Below, one piece after another: positions 12,761 through 23,525 of a stretch of DNA of 42,432 nucleotides. Source of the stretch: Actinomycetes bacterium (lineage in GTDB: Bacteria; Actinomycetota; Actinomycetes; S36-B12; UBA5976). Made by a program: the position numbers and the translations under genes. The notes under the pieces were generated by a model. That model made no database searches and was not told the origin of the DNA. It worked only from the letters and a program-made list of their open reading frames with translations. The first letter of the stretch is position 1; each line of letters begins with the position of its first letter. Location of the stretch: the NCBI GenBank assembly GCA_021814565.1, contig JAKAIC010000006.1, positions 1 through 42,432 on the forward strand, in the 5' to 3' direction.

Positions 12761-13707
12761 CAGTTGCCACCAATCCCGGACTCGGCGCCACCAAGCAGCA
12801 GGTACATCACTGCCATGCGCACACTCACGCCGTTGGAAACCTGCTCGACGATGACCGAGCGCTTGCTGTCGGCAACATCCGCCGCGATCTCCATACCCCG
12901 GTTCATGGGGCCGGGATGCATGACGATGGTGTGTGTCGGCAGTGTCGACATGCGTTGCGCGTCAAGGCCGTAGCGCCGCGAGTATTCGTGGGCGCTGGGG
13001 AAGAAGGAGGCGTTCATGCGCTCCAGCTGCACGCGAAGCATCATCACCGCATCCGCATCGGCGATGGCCTGGTCGAGGGCGTAGGAGACCGCGCATGGCC
13101 ATTCCTCCACGCCGACAGGCAGCAGAGTGGGCGGCGCGCACAGGGTCACATGTGCGCCCAGGGTATTGAGCAGCAGCACATTGCTGCGGGCCACGCGGGA
13201 GTGCAGCACATCGCCGACGATGGTGATGCGCGCGCCGGCGAGGTCGCCGTCGCCATCGCGCAGGTGCTTGCGCAAGGTGTAGGCATCCAGCAGCGCCTGC
13301 GTGGGGTGCTCGTGCGTGCCGTCGCCGGCGTTGATGACGGTGGATTCGATCCAGCCCGAATGGGCAAGGCGATGCGGTGCACCGCTGGCGGCGTGGCGGA
13401 TCACCACGGCGTCGGCGCCCATGGCCTGCAGCGTGAGCGCGGTGTCCTTGAGGCTCTCGCCCTTGGAGACGCTGGAGCCCTTGGCGGAGAAGTTGATGAC
13501 ATCCGCACTCAGGCGTTTGGCGGCCGCCTCGAAGGAGATGCGGGTGCGGGTGCTGTCTTCGTAGAAGAGGTTGACCACCGTGCGACCACGCAGCGTCGGC
13601 AACTTCTTCATGGGCCGATCCGAGATCTGCGCCAGCTCAGCGGCGGTGTCGAGGATCAGCAGCGCATCGTCGCGCGTGAGGTCGGCGGTGGAGAGCAGAT
13701 GCTGCAT
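12760..13707 (-). CDS. pyrB: Aspartate carbamoyltransferase catalytic subunit
   Basis: PyrB joins carbamoyl phosphate and aspartate, the committed pyrimidine step. The 315-residue protein contains the carbamoyl-phosphate loop [13 protein letters not shown] (48-60), [26 protein letters not shown] and the aspartate-side motif [12 protein letters not shown]. No pyrI regulatory subunit is encoded nearby, so control probably acts at expression level through PyrR. The ATG at 13707 is 2 bp after the pyrR stop. Confidence 0.97.
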   Translation of the reverse strand: MQHLLSTADLTRDDALLILDTAAELAQISDRPMKKLPTLRGRTVVNLFYEDSTRTRISFEAAAKRLSADVINFSAKGSSVSKGESLKDTALTLQAMGADAVVIRHAASGAPHRLAHSGWIESTVINAGDGTHEHPTQALLDAYTLRKHLRDGDGDLAGARITIVGDVLHSRVARSNVLLLNTLGAHVTLCAPPTLLPVGVEEWPCAVSYALDQAIADADAVMMLRVQLERMNASFFPSAHEYSRRYGLDAQRMSTLPTHTIVMHPGPMNRGMEIAADVADSKRSVIVEQVSNGVSVRMAVMYLLLGGAESGIGGN

Positions 13708-13709
13708 GG

Positions 13710-14261
13710 TCAGGCACCGGCCGTTCCCACGTAGACGCCGTCTTCGCCGTCGTGCTCGATGAGTTGCACGCGCACGCTCTCGCGCAGGGAGGTGGGGAGG
13801 TTCTTGCCCACGTAGTCGGCGCGAATCGGCAGTTCGCGATGACCACGATCGACGAGCACCGCCAGCTGCACCATGCGGGGCCGGCCGATGTCACCGAGCG
13901 CATCGAGTGCCGCGCGCACGGTACGTCCGGAGAAGAGGACGTCGTCGACCAGGATCACCGTCTTGTCATCGATACCGCCAGCAGGGATCTCCGTGGGCAG
14001 CAGGGCCCGCGCCTTCTTCAGACGCAGGTCGTCGCGGTACATGGTGATATCGAGCGATCCCACGGGAATCGCATGGGCCTGGATCTCGGCCAGTCGCTGT
14101 GCGACGCGCTGCGCCAGCGCCACTCCGCGGGTGGGGATGCCGAGCAACACGATGTCGTCCGCACCCTTGGTGCGTTCATCGATTTCATGAGCAATGCGCG
14201 AAAGTGCACGCGCTACATCTGCAGGCTCAAGGACCGCACGCAAGTCTGCCGTGTCGGACAT
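13710..14261 (-). CDS. pyrR: PyrR: pyr operon RNA-binding regulator / uracil phosphoribosyltransferase
   Basis: PyrR senses uridine nucleotides and binds pyr leader RNA; many members also make UMP from uracil and PRPP. The 183-residue protein has the type I phosphoribosyltransferase PRPP loop [13 protein letters not shown] (102-114), [12 protein letters not shown], and [13 protein letters not shown] typical of PyrR. The ATG at 14261 is preceded by a strong Shine-Dalgarno (AAAGGAGGT, 4 nt away). It is the first gene of the pyr operon, and its own ribosome-binding site is embedded in a PyrR-type hairpin (see 14266-14305), which implies autogenous control. Confidence 0.97.
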   Translation of the reverse strand: MSDTADLRAVLEPADVARALSRIAHEIDERTKGADDIVLLGIPTRGVALAQRVAQRLAEIQAHAIPVGSLDITMYRDDLRLKKARALLPTEIPAGGIDDKTVILVDDVLFSGRTVRAALDALGDIGRPRMVQLAVLVDRGHRELPIRADYVGKNLPTSLRESVRVQLIEHDGEDGVYVGTAGA

Positions 14262-14265
14262 CGAG

Positions 14266-14305
14266 ACCTCCTTTCCCGCCTCACAGGACGGTTCTTAAAG
14301 GATGT
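14266..14305 (-). promoter_or_regulatory. PyrR-binding leader hairpin that sequesters the pyrR Shine-Dalgarno
   Basis: Read on the minus strand, the leader contains CCG-UCCUGUGAGG-CGG (14291 to 14276), a short stem whose loop matches the PyrR-binding consensus UCCNGNGAGG. Outside it, ACATCCTTT (14305 to 14297) can pair with AAAGGAGGT (14274 to 14266), the pyrR Shine-Dalgarno, with 8 of 9 positions complementary and one A-G mismatch. PyrR bound to the loop would therefore be expected to stabilise a structure that hides the ribosome-binding site. This resembles the translational repression described for Mycobacterium smegmatis, not the antiterminator scheme of Bacillus. Pairing was judged by eye. 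Confidence 0.75.
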
Positions 14306-14315
14306 CGTTGGCCGC

Positions 14316-14321
14316 AGTCTA
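14316..14321 (-). promoter_or_regulatory. Probable -10 element of the pyr operon promoter
   Basis: TAGACT on the minus strand fits the actinobacterial TAnnnT -10 pattern. A start about 7 nt downstream (near 14309) would put the 5' end just before the PyrR hairpin, giving a leader of roughly 48 nt. No convincing -35 hexamer is visible. The pyk terminator lies upstream, so the pyr operon needs its own promoter here. Confidence 0.5.
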
Positions 14322-14370
14322 GCCTGCCCATGCGGCCGGCTCGGCTGCGGGTGCCTCACCCCGGACAGCG

Positions 14371-14395
14371 GAAAGGCCCGCCGCAGCGGGCCCCT
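14371..14395 (-). terminator. Rho-independent-type terminator after pyk
   Basis: On the minus strand GGCCCGC-TGCG-GCGGGCC (14392 to 14375) forms a 7-bp G+C stem with a 4-nt loop, followed immediately by TTT. It begins 6 bp past the pyk stop codon. It would close the his-trp-glt-pyk train and insulate it from pyrR. The short T tract suggests it may be incomplete. Confidence 0.75.
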
Positions 14396-14398
14396 CTG

Positions 14399-15820
14399 CT
14401 ATCGACCGCGTCCCATGGTGTGGACACGCACCATGTTGGTGCCGCCCACGACGCCGGGAGGTGCACCGGCCACGATCACGACCTTTTCGTTGAGCGATAC
14501 CCGTCCTGATGCGAGGAGCGCCGCCTCCAGCTGGTCGACCATGTGGTCGGTGTGTTCCACGGCGGGCACCAGGTAGGTCTGGAGGCCCCACACCAGCGAC
14601 AGCACCGAACGCGTGCGCGTGTGCGGCGTGAAGGCGAGCAGCGGTGTGTCACGACGGTGCCGGGCCAATGCACGTGCCGAATGGCCGGTCTCGGTGAAAG
14701 CAACCAGATAGCGCGCCTTCAGGGCATGCGCGATCTCGGTGGCCGCCCAGGTGACAACCAGGCCCGTTCGCGGATCCTCCTCGACGTAGGGCAGGTGCGG
14801 CAGCGCCGTCAGCGATTCCGTCTCCATGTGCTCGATGATGCGACCCATGGTCTCCACCGCACTGATGGGATGGTCACCGACACTTGTCTCACCACTCAGC
14901 ATCAGGGCGTCGGCACCGTCCAGCACCGCATTCGCGACGTCGGAAACCTCCGCGCGGGTGGGACGTGAGGCGTGCTCCATGGAGTCGAGCATCTGCGTGG
15001 CCACGATGACGGGACGGCCAGCCAAGCGTGCGGCCATGATGCAGCGCTTCTGCACGAGCGGCACCTGCTCCAGCGGCAACTCCACGCCCAGATCGCCACG
15101 CGCCACCATGATGCCGTCGAAGGCCTCGATGATCTCGTCGAGTGCCTGCACCGCCTGCGGCTTCTCGATCTTGGCAATGACCGGGACGTGGATGCCCTCC
15201 TCGTCCATCACCGCCTTGACATCCTCGAAATCGGCGGCGTTGCGAACGAAGGACAGCGCGATGAAATCCACGCCGGTATGCAGCGCCCAGCGCAGGTCAT
15301 CCACGTCCTTCTCGGACATGGCGGGCACGCTCACCGCAACACCCGGCAGGTTGATGCCCTTGTTGCTGGAGATGAATCCGCCTTCGATGACCTCGGTGAT
15401 TACCTCGGTGTCGGAGACCTTGACCGCCTTGAGGGCGATACGTCCGTCGTCGATGAGGATGCTGTCGCCCGGCTTCACGTCCCCGGGCAGGCCCTTGTAG
15501 GTGGTGGAAGCGCGGTTCTTGTTGCCGTCAATGTCGTCGATGGTGATGGTGAAGCGATCGCCCCTGCTGATCTCGACCTTGCCGGCGGAGATGACACCGA
15601 GACGGATCTTGGGACCCTGCAGGTCGGCGAGGATGCCGACCGCCTGGCCGGACTCGTCGGAGGCCTGACGCACGTTGTTGTAGCGCGCCAGGTGCTGAGC
15701 ATGGTCTCCATGCGACATGTTCAGCCGGGCGACGTTCATGCCTGCCGCAACAAGTGCCCGAATCTGGTCGAGCGACTCTGTTGCCGGCCCAAGGGTGCAC
15801 ACAATCTTGGCGCGACGCAC
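14399..15820 (-). CDS. pyk: Pyruvate kinase
   Basis: Pyk converts phosphoenolpyruvate and ADP to pyruvate and ATP. The 473-residue protein starts RRAKIVCTLGPATES and shows GMNVARLNMSHG, LADLQGPKIR, the catalytic-lysine stretch VIAKIEKPQAV, the metal-binding motif MVARGDLGVELP, and VATQMLDSM, with a complete C-terminal regulatory domain ending in GGTNMVRVHTMG. The GTG at 15820 is used because AGAGGA lies about 4 nt upstream and the protein starts as expected; the frame is open further to 15970 but reads as antisense of gltD. It follows gltD after 38 bp and is the last gene before the terminator. Confidence 0.96.
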   Translation of the reverse strand: MRRAKIVCTLGPATESLDQIRALVAAGMNVARLNMSHGDHAQHLARYNNVRQASDESGQAVGILADLQGPKIRLGVISAGKVEISRGDRFTITIDDIDGNKNRASTTYKGLPGDVKPGDSILIDDGRIALKAVKVSDTEVITEVIEGGFISSNKGINLPGVAVSVPAMSEKDVDDLRWALHTGVDFIALSFVRNAADFEDVKAVMDEEGIHVPVIAKIEKPQAVQALDEIIEAFDGIMVARGDLGVELPLEQVPLVQKRCIMAARLAGRPVIVATQMLDSMEHASRPTRAEVSDVANAVLDGADALMLSGETSVGDHPISAVETMGRIIEHMETESLTALPHLPYVEEDPRTGLVVTWAATEIAHALKARYLVAFTETGHSARALARHRRDTPLLAFTPHTRTRSVLSLVWGLQTYLVPAVEHTDHMVDQLEAALLASGRVSLNEKVVIVAGAPPGVVGGTNMVRVHTMGRGR

Positions 15821-15858
15821 AATTCCTCTTTCGTCGGGGATGAGCGAAGCGTAACCGC

Positions 15859-17313
15859 TCACACCACCAGCGATCGCGTAGTGGGTGCGATGGGCACCGG
15901 CAAAGCGCTGCTGCCCATGAGGAATCGGTCCACCGCAGCCGCCGCAGAACGGCCTTCTGCAATGGCCCACACGATGAGCGACTGACCGCGACCAGCATCG
16001 CCTGCCACGAAGACCCCGGGCACGTTGGTTGAGAATTCTGCGTCACGGGCGATATTGCCGCGCGTATCGAGTTCCACGCCCAGTTGCTCGACGAAGCCAC
16101 CCGGGTCCACACCCGTGAACCCCATGGCAAGGAACACGAAATCGGCAGCAAGTTCGCGACGCGTGTCCGGCACCTCGACCAACCTGCCGGCCTCCCACCT
16201 CACGTCCGAGATCACCAGTGCGCGCAGGTTTCCGTGCTGGTCCTTGAGGAACTCCTGTGTCTGGACTGCGTAGACGCGTTCGCCACCCTCCTCATGGGCG
16301 GAGGTGACCTTGAAGGTCATGGGGAAGGTGGGCCAGGGCCAGTTGTCCGGTCGTGTCTCGGAAGGACGGGGCATGATCTCCAACTGCGTCACCGAAGCCG
16401 CACCCTGGCGGTGGGCGGTACCCAGGCAGTCCGCGCCGGTGTCGCCACCGCCGATGATGACGACGTGCTTGCCGCCAACGTGAATTGGGGGCTGCGCGTA
16501 ATCGCCCTGCGTGCAGCGATTGGCCTGGGGCAGGTACTCCATGGCCTGGTGCACACCGATCGCGTCACGACCCGGAATGGGCAGGTCACGAGCCGCGGTG
16601 GCACCCACCGTCAGCACCACAGCGTCGTAACGCGCGCGCACATCGGCCGCAGACACATCCTGTCCGACGTCGACACCCGGACGGAAGCGCACGCCCTCCG
16701 CCTCCAGCTGCGCGATGCGACGATCGAGGAAGCGCTTCTCCATCTTGAACTCCGGGATGCCGTAGCGCAGCAGACCGCCGACGCGATCGGAGCGCTCGAA
16801 CACCGCGACCGTGTGGCCCGCTCGTGCCAACTGCTGTGCGGCAGCGAGGCCGGCGGGACCGGAGCCGATGACGGCAACCGTCCTGCCGGAGAGACGCTCG
16901 GGTGGGCGCGGCGTGAGCCAGCCCTCCTTGAAGGCGCGCTCGACAATCGTGACCTCGATCTGCTTGATGGTGACGGGATCCTGGTTGATGCCCAGCACGC
17001 AGGCGGATTCGCAGGGCGCCGGGCACAGGCGACCGGTGAACTCCGGGAAGTTGTTGGTGGCGTGGAGTCGATCGCTCGCCGTCTTCCAATCATCCTTCCA
17101 GGCCAGATCGTTCCACTCGGGGATGATGTTGCCGAGCGGACACTGGCTGTGACAGAAGGGAATGCCGCAGTTCATACAGCGTCCGGCTTGCTTCTGCAGG
17201 TGATCGACCGGGAAGTCCTCATAGACCTCGCGCCAGTCCTTCAAGCGCACCGCGACCGGACGTCGTGACGGAGTCTCGCGTCCTGTGGTGAGGAAACCGC
17301 GCGGATCAGCCAT
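15859..17313 (-). CDS. gltD: Glutamate synthase (NADPH) small subunit
   Basis: GltD brings electrons from NADPH through FAD and iron-sulfur centres to GltB. The 484-residue protein has the N-terminal cysteine cluster [17 protein letters not shown] and [13 protein letters not shown] for [4Fe-4S] centres, the FAD Rossmann motif [12 protein letters not shown], the pyridine-nucleotide motif [12 protein letters not shown], and a C-terminal FAD contact [18 protein letters not shown]. Length is typical. The ATG at 17313 overlaps the gltB stop by 8 nt, which suggests coupled synthesis of the two subunits. Confidence 0.97.
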   Translation of the reverse strand: MADPRGFLTTGRETPSRRPVAVRLKDWREVYEDFPVDHLQKQAGRCMNCGIPFCHSQCPLGNIIPEWNDLAWKDDWKTASDRLHATNNFPEFTGRLCPAPCESACVLGINQDPVTIKQIEVTIVERAFKEGWLTPRPPERLSGRTVAVIGSGPAGLAAAQQLARAGHTVAVFERSDRVGGLLRYGIPEFKMEKRFLDRRIAQLEAEGVRFRPGVDVGQDVSAADVRARYDAVVLTVGATAARDLPIPGRDAIGVHQAMEYLPQANRCTQGDYAQPPIHVGGKHVVIIGGGDTGADCLGTAHRQGAASVTQLEIMPRPSETRPDNWPWPTFPMTFKVTSAHEEGGERVYAVQTQEFLKDQHGNLRALVISDVRWEAGRLVEVPDTRRELAADFVFLAMGFTGVDPGGFVEQLGVELDTRGNIARDAEFSTNVPGVFVAGDAGRGQSLIVWAIAEGRSAAAAVDRFLMGSSALPVPIAPTTRSLVV

Positions 17314-20300
17314 GTGTCGCCTCCATGATTGCGGCCAGCTCGTCGCGGCCTTCCAACTTCGCCTTGGCCGACGCCTCGAGTACGCGCTTGTAGTCGCGCG
17401 GCATGATCTTGCGGAAGCGTGTGACCTCAAGGTCCCAATCCGCAAGCAGCGCCCGGGCCAGCTCCGATGCCGTTTCGTCGGCATGCTCCTGCACGATTGC
17501 ACGAACTTCGCGACGATCGCTCTCGGTCAGCGGCTCGACATCGACCATCTCGGTGTTCACGCGCGAAGTGGTGAGGTCAAGCACGTACGCGACACCGCCG
17601 GACATGCCGGCCGCCAGGTTGCGACCGTGCTTGCCCAGGATGACAGCGCGTCCACCCGTCATGTACTCGAGTGCGTGATCACCAACGCCTTCCACGACCA
17701 CGGTGGCGCCGGAGTTGCGGACGCAGCAGCGTTCTCCGACGACACCGCGCACGTGGATGACGCCGCTGGTGGCGCCGTAGGCGAGCACATTGCCCGCAAT
17801 GACGTTCTCTTCAGCCTTGAAGGTTGCTGCTCGATCGGGACGCACCACGATGCGACCACCCGAGAGACCCTTGCCGACATAATCGTTGGCATCGCCTTCA
17901 AGGCGCAGGGTCATGCCACGCGGAATGAACGCACCGAAGGACTGGCCCGCGGATCCGGTGAAGGTGAAGTCGATGGTGCCTTCCGGCAGGCCGGCGCCGC
18001 CGTGCTGGCGCGTGATCTCGGAGCCCAGCATGGTGCCGACGGTGCGATTGACATTGCGGATCGTGAGTTGTGCACGAACCGGTTCACCGCTCTCCAGGGC
18101 CGGCCCGGCGATGGCAATGAGCTGGTTGTCGAGCGCCTTGGCCAGGCCGTGATCCTGCTCGGTGGTGTGGCGTAGGTCGCCCACTGCTGCGGGGCGATGG
18201 AAGATGGGGGCCAGGTCCAGCGATGCCGCCTTCCAGTGCTGCACTGCATCATCGACATCGAGCAGTTCGACGTGACCGATGGCCTCATCGATGGAGCGCA
18301 GGCCCAGCGCAGCGAGATGCTCGCGCACCTCCTCGGCCACGAAGCGGAAGAAGTTCTCCACATGTTCGGGCTTGCCGGTGAACCGTGCACGCAACTCGGG
18401 ATTCTGGGTGGCCACGCCGACCGGACAGGTGTCGAGATGGCAGACCCGCATCATGATGCAACCGCTCACGACCAGCGGAGCGGTGGCGAATCCGAACTCC
18501 TCGGCGCCCAGCAGCGCGGCGATGACGACGTCACGGCCGGTCTTGAGCTGACCGTCCGTCTGCACCACCACGCGATCGCGCAGGCCATTGAGCAGCAAGG
18601 TCTGCTGCGCTTCGGCCAGACCCAGTTCCCAAGGGCCTCCCGCATGCTTGAGCGAGGTGAGTGGCGAGGCACCGGTACCGCCGTCGTGACCTGAAACCAG
18701 GATGACATCGGCGTGCGCCTTGGCCACGCCCGCCGCCACCGTACCGACGCCCACCTCCGCCACCAGCTTCACGTGGATGCGAGCACGGGGATTGGCGTTC
18801 TTGAGATCGTGGATCAGCTGCGCGAGATCCTCGATGGAGTAGATGTCATGGTGCGGTGGGGGCGAGATGAGGCCGACACCGGGCGTGGAATGTCGCGTCC
18901 TGGCCACCCACGGGTACACCTTGTGGCCGGGCAGCTGGCCGCCCTCGCCGGGCTTGGCGCCCTGCGCCATCTTGATCTGGATGTCGTCGGCGTTCACCAG
19001 GTATTCGCTGGTGACACCGAAGCGACCGGAGGCCACCTGCTTGATTGACGAGCGCTTGGAATCGCCATTGGCCATGGGCAGGAAACGCTCGGGGTCCTCC
19101 CCACCCTCACCGGTGTTGGACTTGCCGCCCAGACGGTTCATGGCGATGGCCAGCGTTTCGTGTGCCTCCTGCGAGATGGAGCCGTAGGACATGGCACCGG
19201 TCTGGAAACGCTTGACGATGCTCTCCACGCTCTCCACCTCATCGATGTCGATGGGCTGGCGATCAGGATTGAACTTGAAGAGGCCACGCAGCGTCATCAG
19301 CCGCTCGGACTGCTCATCGATGCGCGCGGAGTACTGCTTGAAGACGTCGTATCGGTTGTTGCGCGTGGCATGCTGCAGGCGGAACACCGACTCCGGGTCG
19401 AACATGTGCGGCTCGCCCTCGCGGCGCCACTGGTACTCGCCACCGATTTCGATACGTCGGTGCGGCGGCACCACGCCATTCACCGGGTAGGCGGCGTCGT
19501 GACGCATCTCGATCTCCTTGGCCAGGACCTCGAGACCTACACCGCCGAGCTTGGAGGTGGTGCCGGTGAAGTACTTGTCGATGACCTCCTGCGAGAGGCC
19601 GATGCATTCGAAGATCTGCGCACCGCGGTAGGAGCCCACTGTGGAAACGCCCATCTTCGACATCACCTTGAGCACGCCCTTGCCCAGCGCCTTGATGAGG
19701 TTGCGCATGGCCTTCTCGGGGCTGATGCCCACGATCGCTCCCTGCTGCACCATGGTCTCGACCGACTCCAGGGCCAGATACGGGTTCACGGCAGCGGCGC
19801 CGTAGCCGATGAGCAGAGCCACGTGATGCACCTCGCGCACGTCACCTGCCTCAACCAGCAGGCCCACCATGGTGCGCGTGCGCTGGCGCACCAGGTGGTG
19901 GTGCACGGCGCTGGTCAGGAGCAGCGAGGGGATGGGAGCCATGTCCATGTCGGAATCACGGTCGGAGAGGATGATGAACTTGCGTCCCTGGCGGATGAGG
20001 GCGTCGACCTCCCGGCAGATCTCGTCGAGACGACGAGCCAGCGCCTCTCCCCCGCCGAGCACCGGGTACAGGCCCTTGATCTTGGCCGCGGAGAAACCCG
20101 GTACACCGCCGGATGCGTTGATGTGCAGGATCTTGGCCAGATCGTCATTGTCGATGACCGGGAAGGGCAGCAGCACCTGACGGCAGTGCTCCGGCGACTC
20201 GTCGAGCAGATTGGACTCAGGGCCCATGGTGGTGCCCAGCGAGGTGACGATCTCCTCGCGAATGGCATCGAGCGGCGGGTTCGTCACCTGCGCGAAAAGC

Positions 20301-21838
20301 TGGGCGAAGTAGTCGAAGATGGAACGCGAGCGCGAGGACAGCGCAGCGATGGGCGCATCGTTGCCCATGGAGCCGAGTGGTTCTCCGCCGGTCTTGGCCA
20401 TCGGCGCCAGGATGATGCGCAGTTCCTCCTCCGTGTAACCGAAGGTGCGCTGACGGCGCGTCACCGAGGACGCGGTGTGCATGACGTGCTCGCGGTCGGG
20501 CAGTGCGTCGAGATGAATGACGCCGTTCTTCAGCCACTCGCCATAGGGCTGGCGGGCTGCCAGTTCGGCCTTCACCTCCTCGTCCTCGACGATGCGGCCC
20601 TTGGCCGTGTCGACCAGGAACATGCGTCCGGGCTGCAGGCGTCCTTTGCGCACGACCGAAGCCGGGTCGATGTCGAGCACACCGGACTCCGAGGCAAGTA
20701 CCACCAGGCCGTCATCCGTGACCCAGAAGCGCCCGGGGCGCAGCCCATTGCGGTCGAGCACCGAGCCGATGAGCGTGCCATCGGTGAACGACATGGAGGC
20801 CGGGCCGTCCCACGGCTCCATGAAGTTGGAGTGGAACTCGTAGAAGGCGCGACGCGCTGGATCCATCTCGGTGTTGTTCTCCCAGGCTTCGGGAATCATC
20901 ATGAGCATGGCGTGCGGCAGCGAACGGCCACCCAGGTGGAGAAGTTCCAGCACTTCATCGAAGGAGGCGGAATCCGAACCCTCCTCAGTGACGATCGGGA
21001 ACAGGCGCTCAAGATCGCCGAACACATCACTGGTGAGCATGGCTTCACGGGCCCGCATCCAATTGCGGTTGCCCTTGACGGTGTTGATCTCACCGTTGTG
21101 CGCGACCAGACGGTACGGATGTGCCAGCGGCCACGAGGGAAAAGTGTTGGTGGAGAAGCGCGAATGCACGAGCGCGATCTCGGACGTGACCCGCTCATCG
21201 GTGAGGTCGGGGAAGAAGGTCTTGACCTGGCCGGTGGTGAGCATGCCCTTGTAGATCAGCGTGCGCGACGACAGCGACGGGAAGTACACCGCCACCTCAT
21301 GCTCCACCCTTTTCCGCAGGGCGAAGACCATGCGCTCAAGTTCGAGGCCGGTGGCCACTGCACCAACACCCTGCACGAAGAGCATGGCAAAGGCGGGCAT
21401 GACGGAGAGGGCGGTGCTGCCCAGGCCCTGGGGGTTGACCGGGAGTTCGCGCCAGCCCAGCAGCTCAAGGCGTTCCTCGCGGGCGATGCCGGCGATGTGC
21501 TCGCGCACGGCTGCGTCTGCGGCCGGGTCGGTGGGGAGGAAGGCGATGCCGACCGCATACCGACCCCGGGCGGGAAGCTCGAAGGGCACTTCCGCGCGCA
21601 GGAACTCGTCGGGAATCTGGATCAGGATGCCGGCGCCATCACCGGACTCCGGCTCGCGACCCGCCGCGCCGCGGTGTTCAAGATTCTCCAGCGCGGTGAT
21701 GGCCTTGACCACGATGTCATGTGTCGCCCGGCCCTTGAGTGTCGCCACCCAGGCCACGCCACACGCGTCATGTTCGGCCTTGCCGTCGTAGAGACCTTGC
21801 GGCTGGGGCTTGGCCTGCTGGAAATGCTGAAGACCCAC
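17306..21838 (-). CDS. gltB: Glutamate synthase large subunit
   Basis: GltB transfers the glutamine amide to 2-oxoglutarate. The roughly 1510-residue protein starts with a short propeptide before the N-terminal glutamine-amidotransferase nucleophile in [17 protein letters not shown] and [21 protein letters not shown] follow. The central and FMN-binding domains contain [33 protein letters not shown] (in segments), the glutamate-synthase motif [16 protein letters not shown], and the [3Fe-4S] motif [13 protein letters not shown]. The C-terminal GXGXG beta-helix domain is complete. The start is uncertain: GTG at 21838 has GGGAG 8 nt upstream and is preferred; TTG at 21865 would add nine residues but has no Shine-Dalgarno. 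Confidence 0.96.
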   Translation of the reverse strand: MGLQHFQQAKPQPQGLYDGKAEHDACGVAWVATLKGRATHDIVVKAITALENLEHRGAAGREPESGDGAGILIQIPDEFLRAEVPFELPARGRYAVGIAFLPTDPAADAAVREHIAGIAREERLELLGWRELPVNPQGLGSTALSVMPAFAMLFVQGVGAVATGLELERMVFALRKRVEHEVAVYFPSLSSRTLIYKGMLTTGQVKTFFPDLTDERVTSEIALVHSRFSTNTFPSWPLAHPYRLVAHNGEINTVKGNRNWMRAREAMLTSDVFGDLERLFPIVTEEGSDSASFDEVLELLHLGGRSLPHAMLMMIPEAWENNTEMDPARRAFYEFHSNFMEPWDGPASMSFTDGTLIGSVLDRNGLRPGRFWVTDDGLVVLASESGVLDIDPASVVRKGRLQPGRMFLVDTAKGRIVEDEEVKAELAARQPYGEWLKNGVIHLDALPDREHVMHTASSVTRRQRTFGYTEEELRIILAPMAKTGGEPLGSMGNDAPIAALSSRSRSIFDYFAQLFAQVTNPPLDAIREEIVTSLGTTMGPESNLLDESPEHCRQVLLPFPVIDNDDLAKILHINASGGVPGFSAAKIKGLYPVLGGGEALARRLDEICREVDALIRQGRKFIILSDRDSDMDMAPIPSLLLTSAVHHHLVRQRTRTMVGLLVEAGDVREVHHVALLIGYGAAAVNPYLALESVETMVQQGAIVGISPEKAMRNLIKALGKGVLKVMSKMGVSTVGSYRGAQIFECIGLSQEVIDKYFTGTTSKLGGVGLEVLAKEIEMRHDAAYPVNGVVPPHRRIEIGGEYQWRREGEPHMFDPESVFRLQHATRNNRYDVFKQYSARIDEQSERLMTLRGLFKFNPDRQPIDIDEVESVESIVKRFQTGAMSYGSISQEAHETLAIAMNRLGGKSNTGEGGEDPERFLPMANGDSKRSSIKQVASGRFGVTSEYLVNADDIQIKMAQGAKPGEGGQLPGHKVYPWVARTRHSTPGVGLISPPPHHDIYSIEDLAQLIHDLKNANPRARIHVKLVAEVGVGTVAAGVAKAHADVILVSGHDGGTGASPLTSLKHAGGPWELGLAEAQQTLLLNGLRDRVVVQTDGQLKTGRDVVIAALLGAEEFGFATAPLVVSGCIMMRVCHLDTCPVGVATQNPELRARFTGKPEHVENFFRFVAEEVREHLAALGLRSIDEAIGHVELLDVDDAVQHWKAASLDLAPIFHRPAAVGDLRHTTEQDHGLAKALDNQLIAIAGPALESGEPVRAQLTIRNVNRTVGTMLGSEITRQHGGAGLPEGTIDFTFTGSAGQSFGAFIPRGMTLRLEGDANDYVGKGLSGGRIVVRPDRAATFKAEENVIAGNVLAYGATSGVIHVRGVVGERCCVRNSGATVVVEGVGDHALEYMTGGRAVILGKHGRNLAAGMSGGVAYVLDLTTSRVNTEMVDVEPLTESDRREVRAIVQEHADETASELARALLADWDLEVTRFRKIMPRDYKRVLEASAKAKLEGRDELAAIMEATHG

Positions 21839-21915
21839 GGAGCACACTCCCGTCGATACCTGCAATGAATGGAAAAGCAGGGACGACGTTGGCCCAGCGC
21901 CGAAATGCTAGCAGG

Positions 21916-22716
21916 TCACTTCCGGCGCAGTCGTCGGTAGACGGCAAAGGCGGCCAGGCCCACTATCACCGAGGTGAACTCGTTGAGGCGCAGGCCGAAG
22001 AAGCGGTGCGCCGTGTCGATGCGGAAGGACTCCACGACAAAGCGCAGTGCGCAGTACAGCGTCACATAGAGGGCGAAGAGCTGGCCCTTCTGCGGCGCCA
22101 GTCGGTCGCCGAAGCGGATGAGAATCCAGGCGATGATCACACAGCCCAGCAGTTCATAGAGGAAGGTGGGATGGAAGGTCGCGTACTGCCCGTAGCCGGC
22201 GGGGCGGTTCGCAGGGTCGATCTCCAGTCCCCAGGGCAGGGTGGTGGGGCGCCCGAAGAGTTCCTGGTTGAACCAGTTGCCGAGCCGACCGGCGGCCTGC
22301 GCCAGCACGATGCCGGGCGCCGCCGCATCGGCGAACTCGGCAACACTGAGGCCCATGCGCCGGCAGGCGTACCAGGCAGCAAGGAAACCGAGGGCGATGG
22401 CGCCCCAGATGCCCAGGCCACCGCGCCAGATGCTGAGCGCTGCCACGATGCCGCGCCCCTGGTCACCGAAGTAGGTCTGCCAGTCGGTCGCCAGATGATA
22501 GAGCCGGCCACCGATGATGCCAGCAGGCACCGCCCACATGGCCACGTCCATGACGTCCTCAGCACGGTGGCCGCGCGCGACCCAGCGTTTGGTGGTGAGC
22601 CAGACCGCAAGCACGATGCCCGTGATGATGGCGAGCGCGTATCCACGAATGGGGATGGGGCCCAGATGCCACACGCCCTGCGATGGGCTGGGAATGCTCG
22701 CCAACAGCGCAGCCAT
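21916..22716 (-). CDS. lgt: Prolipoprotein diacylglyceryl transferase
   Basis: Lgt transfers diacylglycerol from phosphatidylglycerol to the lipobox cysteine of prelipoproteins at the membrane. The 266-residue protein is multi-spanning and has IPIRGYALAI, GGRLYHL, GGLGIWGAIALG, the Lgt signature GRLGNWFNQELFG (143-155, with Arg144, Asn147, Asn150 and Glu152) and HPTFLYE. The C-terminus is basic (RRLRRK). The ATG at 22716 shares one base with the preceding gene's stop (TGATG). lgt after trpA is the usual actinobacterial position, here with a DsbA-like gene between. Its partner lspA is at the other end of the window. Confidence 0.96.
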   Translation of the reverse strand: MAALLASIPSPSQGVWHLGPIPIRGYALAIITGIVLAVWLTTKRWVARGHRAEDVMDVAMWAVPAGIIGGRLYHLATDWQTYFGDQGRGIVAALSIWRGGLGIWGAIALGFLAAWYACRRMGLSVAEFADAAAPGIVLAQAAGRLGNWFNQELFGRPTTLPWGLEIDPANRPAGYGQYATFHPTFLYELLGCVIIAWILIRFGDRLAPQKGQLFALYVTLYCALRFVVESFRIDTAHRFFGLRLNEFTSVIVGLAAFAVYRRLRRK

Positions 22717-23486
22717 CACTTGCCGTTCTTCGTGATGTAGTCCGTGAGTGTCGCCGGGCTGGCCAGTGCTGCGGTGGGAACGACCTTGCCGTCCAACCAA
22801 AGGGTGGGTGTGCCCTGGATGCCCTTGTCGCGGAAGTACTGGTTCAGGTTGTCGGCCCAGCCCAGATAGGTGCCGTCGTTGTAGCAACTCTGGAACTTCG
22901 CCAGCTTGTCACCGGAGAGTCCGGCGGTGGCACCGAGCTTGCGCAGCAGGTCATCGGTGAAGCCATCACCCTCCGTCTTGGCCTGATTGGCGTAGATGAG
23001 GGTGTGATAGGCCTCGCCGACGCCCTGGTCGATGGCGCAGCCGAAAGCGTTGAGCGCACGGCGCGAGGCGTGGTTGCTCTGGGGGAAATTGTCATCGAGG
23101 AAGGTGGCCATCTGGTAGACGACATTGACCTTGCCACTGGTCGCCAGCTGCTTCACCGTCGAGCCGAAGGCCTTCTCGAAGATGTCGCAGAAGGGGCACT
23201 GCGGGTCTTCCCAGATGGTGAGCGTCGACTTGGCCGCATTCACCGGGACGATGGGCCAGCCGTAGCTTCCGGCAATGGTGCCGGTCGGCTGCTTGGCAGC
23301 AGCGTCAGCATGGGGCTTGGCCGACTGCGCGCCCAGGTATCCGGCTACCACGATGCCGAGGGCGACCACGACCACGCCGATGCCGCCGAGCATCTTGATG
23401 CGCCGGTCGCGTGCGCGGGCCGAGGAGGCCTCCGCCTTGACTGCCGCTGCCTGGGCGCGACGTTCCGCGCTTTGATCCTTCGCCAT
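22716..23486 (-). CDS. Membrane-anchored DsbA-like thioredoxin-fold protein
   Basis: The 256-residue protein has a charged, alanine-rich cytoplasmic N-terminus (1-31), one membrane segment (about 32-53, LGGIGVVVVALGIVVAGYLG) and an extracytoplasmic thioredoxin-fold domain with the active site WEDPQCPFC (Cys97 and Cys100) and the cis-proline region GIQGTPTLWLDG. This layout fits the DsbA-like family (thioredoxin_4) that forms or isomerises disulfides in exported proteins. The substrate is unknown. It starts 38 bp after trpA and shares one base with lgt, which suggests a link to envelope protein maturation. The exact redox role (oxidase or isomerase) cannot be read from sequence. Confidence 0.9.
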   Translation of the reverse strand: MAKDQSAERRAQAAAVKAEASSARARDRRIKMLGGIGVVVVALGIVVAGYLGAQSAKPHADAAAKQPTGTIAGSYGWPIVPVNAAKSTLTIWEDPQCPFCDIFEKAFGSTVKQLATSGKVNVVYQMATFLDDNFPQSNHASRRALNAFGCAIDQGVGEAYHTLIYANQAKTEGDGFTDDLLRKLGATAGLSGDKLAKFQSCYNDGTYLGWADNLNQYFRDKGIQGTPTLWLDGKVVPTAALASPATLTDYITKNGK

Positions 23487-23525
23487 CTACTGCCTCCGGG
23501 AGTCGTCCGCCAATGCTAGAGGCGG

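Noticed and set aside
19160-21868. A 902-codon open frame antisense to gltB, and similar long antisense frames such as 6-1718, 6983-8638 and 8753-10105 on the plus strand
   Set aside because: In G+C-rich genes the antisense frame with few stop codons is expected. The translations are His/Gly/Asp-rich with no domain motifs and lie fully inside well-identified genes.
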